64,000 nucleotides of DNA, taken from NCBI GenBank assembly GCA_027030245.1, contig JALVFE010000016.1:62001-126000 (forward strand), given 5' to 3'. A model generated the notes under the pieces. The model made no database searches. It was not told the origin of the DNA and saw only the letters and a program-made list of their open reading frames with translations. Of this stretch, positions 52,659 through 62,409 are shown piece after piece. Source of the DNA: Melioribacteraceae bacterium (GTDB lineage Bacteria > Bacteroidota > Ignavibacteria > Ignavibacteriales > Melioribacteraceae). Numbering within the stretch: the first letter of the stretch is position 1; the number at the start of each line of letters is the position of its first letter. The position numbers and the translations under genes are program-made.

Positions 52659-54703
52659 TAATTATCTCCGTTCAACTTGTTAATAAAATTCCACTTAAAT
52701 ATAACAAGAGTTATATCGTCGTGTTGCGGATTTTCTTTAGAAAATACCGAAAGTTCTTTAATAATTTTTCTCGATAATGCATCGGGTGAAAGTTCTCCGG
52801 AATTTTTAACAATTGCTTCCAGCCGGTCGTATCCGAATTCTTCGTTTGCAGAATTCATCGCCTCGTTTACTCCGTCGGTAAACAATATAATCAAATCCCC
52901 ATTCCCCAATTGAACTTCCATTTCTTCCAAAGTCCTGGCAAATTCTTTCGACGGACTTATTCCGAGTCCTATTCCCCGCGGGACATAAGATTGAAGTGTA
53001 TCATTGCGTTTATGAAGCACAGGTGCATGACCAGCGCGGGAAAATTTGAACTTTCCGTTTTTCGTATTTAATATTCCGAAAGTTGCCGTAACGAACGATT
53101 TTCTGTCCAAACTCTTCTTCAAAATTTCATTCGCACGAATGAGAATTTCTGCGGGGGAAAAATCAATTTTTGAAAGGGATTCGAAAATCCCTTTTACTTC
53201 GGACATAATGAAAGCCGACTGAATACCTTTACCGGAAACATCGGCAATTACAAAGCCGTAATGTTCATCGTCGAACCGGAAGAAATCGTAATAATCGCCG
53301 CCGACCTCAAACGCAGGAATAAAAGAAGCTGAAACGTCAACGTTAGGAATATCGGGTTTCCCTTTCGGTAATATTTTTTGCTGAATTTCCCTTGCCAAAT
53401 CAAGCTCTTTCTCCATTCTTTCCTTTTCAATCGATTGCTCGATTAATTTTGAATTCTCAATAGCAACAGCGGCAAAATCGGCAAAAGCCGAAATAGCCTT
53501 TTTATCTTCTTCATCGAAGCCCATACTCATTTGTTTTGCCGTAAAAAGATATCCGATATTCTTTCCGTGAATATTCAGCGGAGCAATTATGACCGATTGA
53601 AATTTAGATGAACGGAAAAAATCATATTTTTCCAAAGTATTTAATTCGGTAAGTTCTTTGGGATTAACTAAATCCGAGTTGAATAAGTTTACCGAAATCT
53701 TTTCGGCGTCTTCCTTGTTTATGTTATTAACCGAATTTATTTCAAGCGTATCGTTAAAATTTGTAACCAACCAAGCCGATTGGCAATTACATACGTCCTT
53801 TGTCATTTCTGTAATTGTATTGACCAATTCATCAAAATCCAAAACACGGGTGATTAATTTATTCAAGTCCATCAAGGATGTAAGTTCTTGAGTTTTCCTG
53901 TCAATAGCTTCTGCGGTGGGAAGATGAAAAAGTGCGGTAAAAAAAACAACTATAAAATAAACGGTAGCATACAAAAATATTAAGCCGATAAATTTATTTA
54001 ATGCCGGGGAAAGCAGAGCTACAAAATTTGCGTCTTGAGTTTGGGTAAAGCCGAACGTTGAACCGAATACTACCATAAAAATAATTGAAAGCAGAAGAAG
54101 AATTCTTTTTTGTTTTTTTGCGATAAATGCTATCCACGCAACCCTAATTGAATTAATTACCGCAACGACAATGGCAATACCGGTAAGCGAATCCGTAATA
54201 AAATCATATTCCCAATCCGAATCCCAAATTCCGGCAACAACCGATGCCAAAATAAAAAGTATCATCATCGTATTAAAATAAAGTGTCGGAACACTTTTTT
54301 GATGAGCAAAAAACAATTCCCTCAAAACATCGAATATATATGCGGTGGAAACCAAAATAATAAACACAAATAAATAAACTAACAATGAAGTTATTACATT
54401 GTCATTCGTGCTTAAATATTCCGGCGAAACGGTTAGTAAAAAATAAACCAATGCTCCCAGGATCATCGAGTTAACTAAAATTCCAACCGGTGATGACGCT
54501 TGATTGTGAACAAATTCGTATAGAAACAGCGCCCAAGAGAAAAATGCCGTTAATACAAGTATTTCGGTAATTAAAGAAACAAGAATATTGCCGGGTTCGG
54601 GGAAAAATATTTTTGCAATTAAAAACAATACGCTAAATACAATTGCTGTTTGCAATCTTCGCTTACTATCCGACTCAAAAAATTTACGTAAGAAAAAATC
54701 CAT
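52658..54703 (-). CDS. Membrane GAF-SpoIIE (PP2C) serine phosphatase
   Basis: A 681-residue protein with about seven to eight N-terminal transmembrane helices (~20-265), a GAF-like domain (~280-430), a coiled-coil linker (EKERMEKELDLAREIQQKILP) and a SpoIIE PP2C domain (~455-670). The PP2C motifs GGDYYDFFRF, VIADVSGKGIQSA, SRAGHAPVLH and IILFTDGVNEAM are present. The membrane part has no PDZ, unlike the third phosphatase of the operon, so it should read a different cue. It begins 2 bp after the ECF sigma gene. Confidence 0.9.
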   Translation of the reverse strand: MDFFLRKFFESDSKRRLQTAIVFSVLFLIAKIFFPEPGNILVSLITEILVLTAFFSWALFLYEFVHNQASSPVGILVNSMILGALVYFLLTVSPEYLSTNDNVITSLLVYLFVFIILVSTAYIFDVLRELFFAHQKSVPTLYFNTMMILFILASVVAGIWDSDWEYDFITDSLTGIAIVVAVINSIRVAWIAFIAKKQKRILLLLSIIFMVVFGSTFGFTQTQDANFVALLSPALNKFIGLIFLYATVYFIVVFFTALFHLPTAEAIDRKTQELTSLMDLNKLITRVLDFDELVNTITEMTKDVCNCQSAWLVTNFNDTLEINSVNNINKEDAEKISVNLFNSDLVNPKELTELNTLEKYDFFRSSKFQSVIIAPLNIHGKNIGYLFTAKQMSMGFDEEDKKAISAFADFAAVAIENSKLIEQSIEKERMEKELDLAREIQQKILPKGKPDIPNVDVSASFIPAFEVGGDYYDFFRFDDEHYGFVIADVSGKGIQSAFIMSEVKGIFESLSKIDFSPAEILIRANEILKKSLDRKSFVTATFGILNTKNGKFKFSRAGHAPVLHKRNDTLQSYVPRGIGLGISPSKEFARTLEEMEVQLGNGDLIILFTDGVNEAMNSANEEFGYDRLEAIVKNSGELSPDALSRKIIKELSVFSKENPQHDDITLVIFKWNFINKLNGDN

Positions 54704-54705
54704 AC

Positions 54706-55293
54706 TTATAACAAGTCTTTTTGAAAGGGTTCTAAAATAATCCTCAATGCTTGTCTTGCGCGGAAAATTCTCGATTTGATTGTTCCGACTTCACAATTGA
54801 ATTTATCGGCAATTTCTTTATAACTTAGTCCGTCAATATCCCGCAAGACCAAAGGTTCTCTTAATTTATCCGGAAGCTTAGCAATTGCTTTTCTAACAAG
54901 AGAGGAAACATCCGGGTTATCCGAACGTGATTTTGCCCGAAGATGATACTCGTGCTCGTCGATCGGTGCAAATATGCTGCGTACTTTTTTCTTACGCAAA
55001 TAGTCTTTACATTTATTCACCGTTACTCTGTAAAGCCACGTTGTAAATTTGGATTCGTATCTGAAATCGCCGAGCATTTTAAAAGCACTGATGAAAACGT
55101 CTTGAGAAATATCATCGATGTAATCCACATCGCCGAGCGTTAAGTAAATCAAGTTTCTAACCTTCTCTTTATGTTTAAGAACCAATTTTGTAAATGCCGA
55201 ATCGTCGCCGTTTTGAAATTTCCGAATCAGTTCAAAATCTTCATCTTTCTCAGGTTGTACCTTATCGGCATTATTCTTATTGATTTCGCTCAA
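54706..55293 (-). CDS. ECF-type RNA polymerase sigma factor
   Basis: A 195-residue group 4 sigma factor with region 2 (~25-95, DSAFTKLVLKHKEKVRNLIY, DDISQDVFISAFKML, KFTTWLYRVTVNKCKDYLRK) and region 4 (~130-185, LPDKLREPLVLRDIDGLSYKEIADKF, GTIKSRIFRARQALR); no region 3. The start is a TTG at 55293, the only candidate before region 2. No zinc-finger or transmembrane anti-sigma is adjacent. Instead the operon continues with a PP2C phosphatase, a STAS protein and an RsbW-like kinase. Promoter motifs of ECF type precede it and the divergent STAS gene. Confidence 0.93.
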   Translation of the reverse strand: MSEINKNNADKVQPEKDEDFELIRKFQNGDDSAFTKLVLKHKEKVRNLIYLTLGDVDYIDDISQDVFISAFKMLGDFRYESKFTTWLYRVTVNKCKDYLRKKKVRSIFAPIDEHEYHLRAKSRSDNPDVSSLVRKAIAKLPDKLREPLVLRDIDGLSYKEIADKFNCEVGTIKSRIFRARQALRIILEPFQKDLL

Positions 55294-55298
55294 TTTTA

Positions 55299-55323
55299 GA
55301 CGTAATCCCGTGCTTTTGGTTTT
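55299..55323 (-). promoter_or_regulatory. Candidate ECF-type promoter reading toward the sigma gene
   Basis: Minus-strand AAAAC (55323-55319), 16-nt spacer, CGTC (55302-55299). It matches the AAC-N16-CGT layout of ECF promoters, but the -10 ends only 5 nt before the TTG start, which would give a nearly leaderless mRNA. Weak on its own. Confidence 0.35.
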
Positions 55324-55365
55324 AAAATTACCGGAACTATTTACTTAAATCGTACTAAATAAGTT

Positions 55366-55390
55366 TGAACTTTTATAATGTACGTGCGTC
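55366..55390 (+). promoter_or_regulatory. Candidate ECF-type promoter for the divergent STAS gene
   Basis: TGAAC (55366-55370), exactly 16 nt, CGTC (55387-55390), in the style of sigmaW/sigmaE-like promoters. It leaves a ~135-nt leader before the STAS ATG at 55535. If real, the ECF sigma would drive production of an antagonist that helps free it. Confidence 0.45.
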
Positions 55391-55534
55391 AAATAGTAAA
55401 AATTTCTTTCATTTTTCGTAAAGAATACCTAACTTAAATAAACGTAAATTTAGCATAATTTATGAAATCCTCATAGTAAATTAAGCAATTCCGAGAAATG
55501 ATAAACAATTAACATAAAAAATTTAGAGGTTGTT

Positions 55535-55885
55535 ATGAAAATTAAAACTCACGAACATTACAACGCGGTGGTAATCGAATTAAGAGGAAACGTGATGGGA
55601 GGTCCCGACGCGGAAGAGTTCAGCAAACTTCTACATAAACTTTTGGACGAAGGCAAAAAAAATGTAGTCGTGGATTTAGCTCATGTTAAATTTATGAACA
55701 GCTCGGGTTTGGGAATGTTGATTAGCGGTTACACAACAATGAAAAACGGCGGTGGTTCCTTGGTTTTGGCTAATGCCACCGAAAAAATTAACAGCTTGCT
55801 TGTAATAACAAAATTAATTACGATTTTCGATAATTTCGATTCGGTGGAAGAAGCGGTTCAGAGTTTCGCAAAAGAAAAAGAATAA
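55535..55885 (+). CDS. STAS-domain anti-sigma factor antagonist, second copy
   Basis: A 116-residue STAS protein divergent from the sigma operon, with GAGG 7-10 nt before its ATG. It opens MKIKTHEHYNAVVIELRGNVMGG and carries the phosphorylation loop VKFMNSSGLGMLI with the conserved Ser, followed by LANATEKINSLLVITKL. It resembles SpoIIAA/RsbV-type antagonists and is clearly distinct from the copy at 52308-52658. It could be a second substrate for the same kinase and phosphatases. Confidence 0.93.
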   Translation: MKIKTHEHYNAVVIELRGNVMGGPDAEEFSKLLHKLLDEGKKNVVVDLAHVKFMNSSGLGMLISGYTTMKNGGGSLVLANATEKINSLLVITKLITIFDNFDSVEEAVQSFAKEKE

Positions 55886-55905
55886 CATCCGGTTTTTATT
55901 TCAAC

Positions 55906-55981
55906 GGGTTGATTCAAAAGTGTGAGAAAAATATTATTTACTTATGATGTTTTTAAAATTAATTCACTTTTGAATCGACCC
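55906..55981. repeat. 17-bp inverted repeat with AT-rich 42-bp centre
   Basis: Arms GGGTTGATTCAAAAGTG (55906-55922) and CACTTTTGAATCGACCC (55965-55981) pair along 17 positions with one T-G. It sits between the second STAS gene and purA. No T run follows the right arm strongly (cattttattg), so it is a poor intrinsic terminator. It could be an RNA structure, a protein-binding site or a short MITE-like element. Confidence 0.75.
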
Positions 55982-56022
55982 ATTTTATTGTTCATTTCAA
56001 AAATCATTTCTTTGGAGAATAA

Positions 56023-57291
<1,269 letters not shown>

Positions 57292-57292
57292 A

Positions 57293-58672
57293 TCATTTAT
57301 TGTATAAAACCTTTTTCCACTTTTTAATCTCTTTTTTTACTATTGACGGATTCGGTGAACCGTAAGTTTTTTTTCTACTTAACGCGTTCTCAATGCTTAA
57401 AATTTTTTTGACATTTTTATCAGCAAATAAAGGATGAATTTTTAACAAATCTTCTTGTTTAACTTCCTTAAGTTTGATTTGTTTTTCTTCGGCAAAAAAT
57501 ACAAGCTTCCCGACAATTTTATGTGCATCTCTGAACGGTATTCCTTGTAAAACAAGCCATTCGGCCATATCCGTAGCTAAAATAAAATTACCGTCCAATT
57601 CTTTCAAGAATCTTTTATTGTCTATTTGTAACGACTGCAAAATTTTCGAAAATATTTTCAACGATTTGGAATATTGAATAAAGGAATCGAAAACGGGTTC
57701 TTTATCTTCTTGCATATCACGATTATAACTTAGCGGCAAACCTTTCATCATTGTAATTAAGGATAAATAATTCCCGAATGTTCTACCGCTTTTACCTCTA
57801 ATCAATTCCAGTAAATCAGGATTTTTCTTTTGAGGCATTAAAGAGGAACCTGTAGTAAATTCATCGCCTATTTTTAAAAAATTCCATTCTTGAGTTACCC
57901 ATAAAATAATTTCTTCGGCAATTCTGCTTAAGTGCATCATTCCAATATTACAAGAATTCAAAAAATCTATGGCAAAATCTCTGTCCGAAACCGAATCCAT
58001 TGCATTAGCGGAAATTTTTGAAAAGCCCAAAATTTCTGCGGAATATTCCCGGTCTAAAGGCAAAGTAGAGCCGGCTAAAGCGCCGCTGCCCAAAGGTAAA
58101 GTATCACATTCTTCAAATACAAATTTCAATCTTTTTTTATCCCGTTCAAACATTTCCATATAAGCTAAAAAATGAAAAGCCAACGAAACCGGTTGCGCCC
58201 TTTGCAAATGCGTATATCCCGGGATAATCGTTTCGGTATGTTTTTCTGAAACCGCAAGAAGAATTTTTTGAAGATCAATAATCTCGTTAATTAACTGATT
58301 AATAGCTTTTTTTAACCATAGCCGAAAACCCGTTACTACTTGGTCGTTTCTGCTTCTTCCCGTATGCAATTTTTTGGCAACATCTCCTATCAACTCTAAT
58401 AGTCTGGATTCAACGGCTGAATGGATATCTTCGAATTCGCCCGCATCGGGAAACCAAAAACCATTCTTACTTTCTTCCAATATTTTGCGGAGACCTTCGA
58501 TTATTTTCTTTTCTTCAGTACCGGTTAACAAGTCGCATTTTGCCAACATTTTAGTGTGGGCAATACTTACTTCAATATCTTCGTCCAATAAATTGATATC
58601 GAAATTAAGCGAAGAAGAAAACTCCATTCCCTCGTCGGCAAACTTTTTTTTAAATCTTCCGCCCCAAAGCAT
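57293..58672 (-). CDS. argH: Argininosuccinate lyase
   Basis: A 459-residue fumarase/aspartase-family enzyme splitting argininosuccinate into arginine and fumarate, last step of the pathway. It has MLWGGRFKKKFAD, the HTGRSRNDQVVT segment, PGYTHLQRAQPVS (catalytic His), and the mobile-loop signature FTTGSSLMPQKKNPD with the catalytic Ser. Last gene of the arginine cluster, 32 bp after argG. Confidence 0.97.
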   Translation of the reverse strand: MLWGGRFKKKFADEGMEFSSSLNFDINLLDEDIEVSIAHTKMLAKCDLLTGTEEKKIIEGLRKILEESKNGFWFPDAGEFEDIHSAVESRLLELIGDVAKKLHTGRSRNDQVVTGFRLWLKKAINQLINEIIDLQKILLAVSEKHTETIIPGYTHLQRAQPVSLAFHFLAYMEMFERDKKRLKFVFEECDTLPLGSGALAGSTLPLDREYSAEILGFSKISANAMDSVSDRDFAIDFLNSCNIGMMHLSRIAEEIILWVTQEWNFLKIGDEFTTGSSLMPQKKNPDLLELIRGKSGRTFGNYLSLITMMKGLPLSYNRDMQEDKEPVFDSFIQYSKSLKIFSKILQSLQIDNKRFLKELDGNFILATDMAEWLVLQGIPFRDAHKIVGKLVFFAEEKQIKLKEVKQEDLLKIHPLFADKNVKKILSIENALSRKKTYGSPNPSIVKKEIKKWKKVLYNK

Positions 58673-58704
58673 AAATATATTATTCCTTACAAAAATTGAG
58701 TGTT

Positions 58705-59943
58705 TTATAAACTGACAGTTTCATTAATATTCTTAACTGCTTTCTTGGTATTGCGTACGGTACTTAACGTCTTAAATTGTAAACCGTATAAATGAATGAA
58801 GCCTTTTGCCGCCGAATGATCGAATTTATCACCTTCCGCATAGGTTGCCAACTCTTCATTATATAAACTAAACACGGACTGACGAGACAGTACGGTAATA
58901 TTTCCTTTATACAATTGCAGAGTAATTTCACCGGAAATATATTTTTGGGTTGAATCAACAAACGCCATTAAAGATTCAAAAAGCGGAGTAAACCAAAGTC
59001 CGTCGTATATCATGTTTGCAATTTTATTTGATACATTTTGTTTGTATCTGAAAGTATCTTTATCCAGAATGAGTTTTTCAAGTTCGTGGTGAGCTTTATG
59101 TAGAATAACCGCTGCCGGAGCTTCGTATATTTCCCTTGATTTTATACCTACCACTCTGTTTTCTATTATATCCAATCTCCCGATGCCGTGCATGGCTCCA
59201 ATTTCATTTAATTTTTTTATCAATTCCACAGGCGGCATTTCATGCGAGTTTAATATTACCGGTATTCCTTTATCAAATGAAATGCTCAAATTTACAGGAT
59301 AGTCGGGAGCATTCCGCGGATCCACGGTAATTTGCCAGGCATCATCCGGCGGTGTCTCAGTAGGGTCTTCCAAAATCCCGCACTCAACTGAAATTCCGAA
59401 AATATTTTCATCGATAGAATACGGATTATTCTTTGTGGCTTGAACAGGAATATTATGCTTTATTGCGTAATCAATTTCTTCCTCTCTACTTTTGAATTCC
59501 CACTCTCTTACCGGAGCTAATATATTGAGATGAGGGGCAAGTGTTTGAATTGCAACTTCGAACCTTACTTGATCGTTTCCTTTGCCCGTAGCACCGTGAG
59601 CAATTGTATCTGCTCCTTCCTCCAACGCTACATCAACCAACATTTTAGCTAATAAAGGCCGCCCGATGGAACAAGCCATCGGATATTCGCCTTCGTATAT
59701 AGCTCCGGCTTTAAGCGCACTCCATACATATTGTTTAATAAACTCTTCTTTCAAATCAATTATTCTTACTTTGGAAGCGCCGGTTTCTAATGCTTTTTCC
59801 CTCAATCCGATTAATTCTGTTTTTTGTCCCAAATCACCGGTTACTGCTATAATTTCAGCATCGTATTTCTCGCTTAACCATTTTACCATTACCGAGGTAT
59901 CAAGTCCGCCGGAATAAGCAACCACAATTTTTCGAGGTTTCAT
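58705..59943 (-). CDS. argG: Argininosuccinate synthase
   Basis: A 412-residue ATP-pyrophosphatase-family enzyme joining citrulline and aspartate. The ATP loop is [32 protein letters not shown] and [15 protein letters not shown] follow, all family hallmarks. It lies 14 bp downstream of argR, so regulator and enzyme share a transcript. Length and motifs are ordinary. Confidence 0.97.
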   Translation of the reverse strand: MKPRKIVVAYSGGLDTSVMVKWLSEKYDAEIIAVTGDLGQKTELIGLREKALETGASKVRIIDLKEEFIKQYVWSALKAGAIYEGEYPMACSIGRPLLAKMLVDVALEEGADTIAHGATGKGNDQVRFEVAIQTLAPHLNILAPVREWEFKSREEEIDYAIKHNIPVQATKNNPYSIDENIFGISVECGILEDPTETPPDDAWQITVDPRNAPDYPVNLSISFDKGIPVILNSHEMPPVELIKKLNEIGAMHGIGRLDIIENRVVGIKSREIYEAPAAVILHKAHHELEKLILDKDTFRYKQNVSNKIANMIYDGLWFTPLFESLMAFVDSTQKYISGEITLQLYKGNITVLSRQSVFSLYNEELATYAEGDKFDHSAAKGFIHLYGLQFKTLSTVRNTKKAVKNINETVSL

Positions 59944-59957
59944 TTGGTATTTCTCCG

Positions 59958-60413
59958 TTAATATTGATTTGTACTCATTAAGTTCTTAATAAATTCGATA
60001 ATAATTTCTATACTCTGCGATTTATCGGGAATAATTAAAACGGTATCATCGCCTCCAACAGTTCCCAATATTTCTTTTCTATTGAGTCTGTCGATAAAAT
60101 GTGCAACGCCTTGCGCTCTTCCGGCTAATGTTCTCAATACAATTAAAGATTCGTTATGATCAATGGAAATTATTTCATAACCGATTAACTTACTAATCTG
60201 CTTCCCGGCTTCATCGCTGTTCATTATATATCTTATTCCTTTTTCGGTAACGGTACGGATAACGCCTAACTCCGCAAAATCCCTACTTAAGGTTGCCTGA
60301 GTAGCATAAACATTCCTCTCCGAAAGTAATTGAGCTAATTCTTCTTGACTACTAACTATTTTACTGCCAAGAATTTCTTTTATTAGTCTTTGCCTATTTA
60401 ATTTAGCCGACAT
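59958..60413 (-). CDS. argR: Arginine repressor
   Basis: A 151-residue ArgR/AhrC-type regulator. The N-terminal winged helix (~1-75) has the [32 protein letters not shown] layout (outlined; [10 protein letters not shown] is the recognition helix). The C-terminal domain binds arginine and forms hexamers, with [13 protein letters not shown] as its hallmark. It sits inside the biosynthetic cluster and probably controls it and itself. I could not identify ARG boxes confidently; the cluster promoter upstream of argC lies outside the window. Confidence 0.96.
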   Translation of the reverse strand: MSAKLNRQRLIKEILGSKIVSSQEELAQLLSERNVYATQATLSRDFAELGVIRTVTEKGIRYIMNSDEAGKQISKLIGYEIISIDHNESLIVLRTLAGRAQGVAHFIDRLNRKEILGTVGGDDTVLIIPDKSQSIEIIIEFIKNLMSTNQY

Positions 60414-60443
60414 AACACCCTCTATTTCAGTTATTAAATTACT

Positions 60444-61583
60444 TTAAAATTCATTTATGACTTTTTTAATAATTTCAATGAAATTAGAAATTTCACCTTC
60501 GGTAATTAAAAACGAAGGATATAATCTGATAATCGATTCTCCGGCTCCTCCTACAACAACACCTTGTTTTAATAACCTTGGAATTAATTCTTTTGAAACA
60601 GGTTTATTAAATTCAATTGCTATCATCAATCCCTTTCCCCGAATACTTATAATTAAGGGCGATTCAATTTCATTCAATTTTGTTTTTATAAGATTGCCTT
60701 TGTATATAATGTCATCAAGAGTTTCCGCATTGAGTAAATCAAATACTTTATTTGCAGCCGCAACCGAAACCGGATTTCCACCGAACGTCGACCCGTGATC
60801 CCCGGGCTCAATTATTCCGGAAATTTCTTTCGAACAAACAACCGCTCCTAAAGGTAATCCGTTTGCAATACCTTTCGCCAAAGTAACCAAATCCGGTTTT
60901 ATATTTTCCCACTGATATGCAAAAATTTTTCCCGTTCTTCCGATTCCCGTTTGAACTTCATCCAGTATCAATAATAAATTATTTTCATCGCACAATTGTC
61001 TTAATTTAACTAAATAACCTTCTTCCGGAATAATGACACCGTTTTCGCCTTGAACCGGTTCTACCATTATTGCACAAGTATTTTCATCTATTATATTTTT
61101 TATCGATTCAATATTATTATATTCCGCAAAAGAAAATTCTTCTAGCATCGGGGAAAAACCTTTCCACAATGATTCTTTCCCGGTAGCAGAAAGACTCCCC
61201 ATGGTTCTCCCGTGAAAACTACCGTAGGTGGAAATAATCTTTTTTTTATTCCCACCCCATTTTCTTGCAAACTTGATTGCAGCTTCGTTTGCTTCCGTAC
61301 CGGAATTACAAAAGAAAACCGAATCCAAACCGCTCGATTCAACTAATTTTCCGGCTAGCTCTTGTTGAGGTGAAGATTCAAATAAATTTGAAACATGCCA
61401 TAGTTTGTTTATTTGTTCTTCTGCAGCTTTGGTTATTTCTTTGTGCCGGTGACCAAATCCGGTTACCGCAATTCCCGAAAGTAAATCAAGATATTCCCTC
61501 CCGTTCTTATCAAAAAGTTTAGACCCTTTTCCTTCAACAAATTCGACCGGAAATCTTGAATATGTATTTAGTAAAGCATTCAT
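60444..61583 (-). CDS. argD: Acetylornithine aminotransferase
   Basis: A 379-residue class III PLP aminotransferase making N-acetylornithine from acetylglutamate semialdehyde and glutamate. Landmarks are FCNSGTEANEAAIKFAR, GSFHGRTMGSLSATG, ILDEVQTGIGRTG (PLP Asp) and the Schiff-base lysine in VTLAKGIANGLPLGAVV near residue 240; GDHGSTFGGNPVS follows. Its position between argB and argR supports the acetylornithine assignment over related ornithine or succinylornithine enzymes. Confidence 0.95.
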   Translation of the reverse strand: MNALLNTYSRFPVEFVEGKGSKLFDKNGREYLDLLSGIAVTGFGHRHKEITKAAEEQINKLWHVSNLFESSPQQELAGKLVESSGLDSVFFCNSGTEANEAAIKFARKWGGNKKKIISTYGSFHGRTMGSLSATGKESLWKGFSPMLEEFSFAEYNNIESIKNIIDENTCAIMVEPVQGENGVIIPEEGYLVKLRQLCDENNLLLILDEVQTGIGRTGKIFAYQWENIKPDLVTLAKGIANGLPLGAVVCSKEISGIIEPGDHGSTFGGNPVSVAAANKVFDLLNAETLDDIIYKGNLIKTKLNEIESPLIISIRGKGLMIAIEFNKPVSKELIPRLLKQGVVVGGAGESIIRLYPSFLITEGEISNFIEIIKKVINEF

Positions 61584-61606
61584 CTTAATTTATCCATGAT
61601 TGCTAA

Positions 61607-62383
61607 TTATGATTTAATAATCCACGTACCGTTAAAATTTTTTATGCCGGAAGATCCGATTCGTAATTCGGTAAGTTTATTACCAACCCAGACTTTCCGG
61701 ATTGCATTATTCAAAAGCTCAAGACTGCTCTCAAGTTTTGGAATCATACCATCGGTAATATTTCCGTTTTCAATCCCCTTAATTATTTCCGCATCGGATA
61801 TTTTGTTCATGGCTTTTCCTTCTATTTCGATGGCATCAACATCCGAAACGAAAAGCACGGTATCCGCTTTCAAGGCAATTGCTATTTCTTTTGTAAAAAT
61901 ATCCGCATTTACGTTCATCAAATTTCCCGATTCATCAACACTTACCGAGGAAAACACAGGTATTACATTTTCTTTTAATATTTTTATTATCCACTTTGTG
62001 CTGCCGGTTAATTTGGGTTTTCCGACATAACCTAATTCCTTATTAAAATATTCCGCTGTGAAAAAGCCCCTGTCAATACCTGTTAATCCAACTGCTTCAA
62101 GTCCGTTTGAATTCAAGAAACCGGTTAATTTATTATTTACCAAACCGCTTTGAACAGCAGCTACAACATCCATTACATCTTTAGTGGTTTTACGTTGACC
62201 GTTAATAAACTCTTTTTCCACATTCAGTTTTGCCGACCATTCACTAATAAGGTTTCCAGCCCCATGAACAATGACTACTCCGTCATAATATTTTTTTAAC
62301 TTTTCAAGAAAATTTACATAGCGGATGTTCGTTGTGAACTCTTTCAATGCTTTTCCGCTTATTTTTAATACAACTATTTTCAT
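61607..62383 (-). CDS. argB: Acetylglutamate kinase
   Basis: A 258-residue amino-acid kinase phosphorylating N-acetylglutamate. It starts MKIVVLKISGKALKEF, has VIVHGAGNLISEW in the glycine-rich loop, VNADIFTKEIAIALKADTVLFVSDV for nucleotide and substrate binding, and DGMIPKLESSLELLNNAIRKV near the end. The short N-terminus lacks the helix associated with arginine-sensitive hexameric forms, so it may not be feedback-inhibited (inference). Confidence 0.94.
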   Translation of the reverse strand: MKIVVLKISGKALKEFTTNIRYVNFLEKLKKYYDGVVIVHGAGNLISEWSAKLNVEKEFINGQRKTTKDVMDVVAAVQSGLVNNKLTGFLNSNGLEAVGLTGIDRGFFTAEYFNKELGYVGKPKLTGSTKWIIKILKENVIPVFSSVSVDESGNLMNVNADIFTKEIAIALKADTVLFVSDVDAIEIEGKAMNKISDAEIIKGIENGNITDGMIPKLESSLELLNNAIRKVWVGNKLTELRIGSSGIKNFNGTWIIKS

Positions 62384-62409
62384 TATAAACTACCTTTTGT
62401 TTTTAATTA

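Noticed and set aside
55331-55354. Third ECF-like promoter, GGAAC then CGTA
   Set aside because: The spacer is only 13 nt, too short for the AAC-N16/17-CGT layout.
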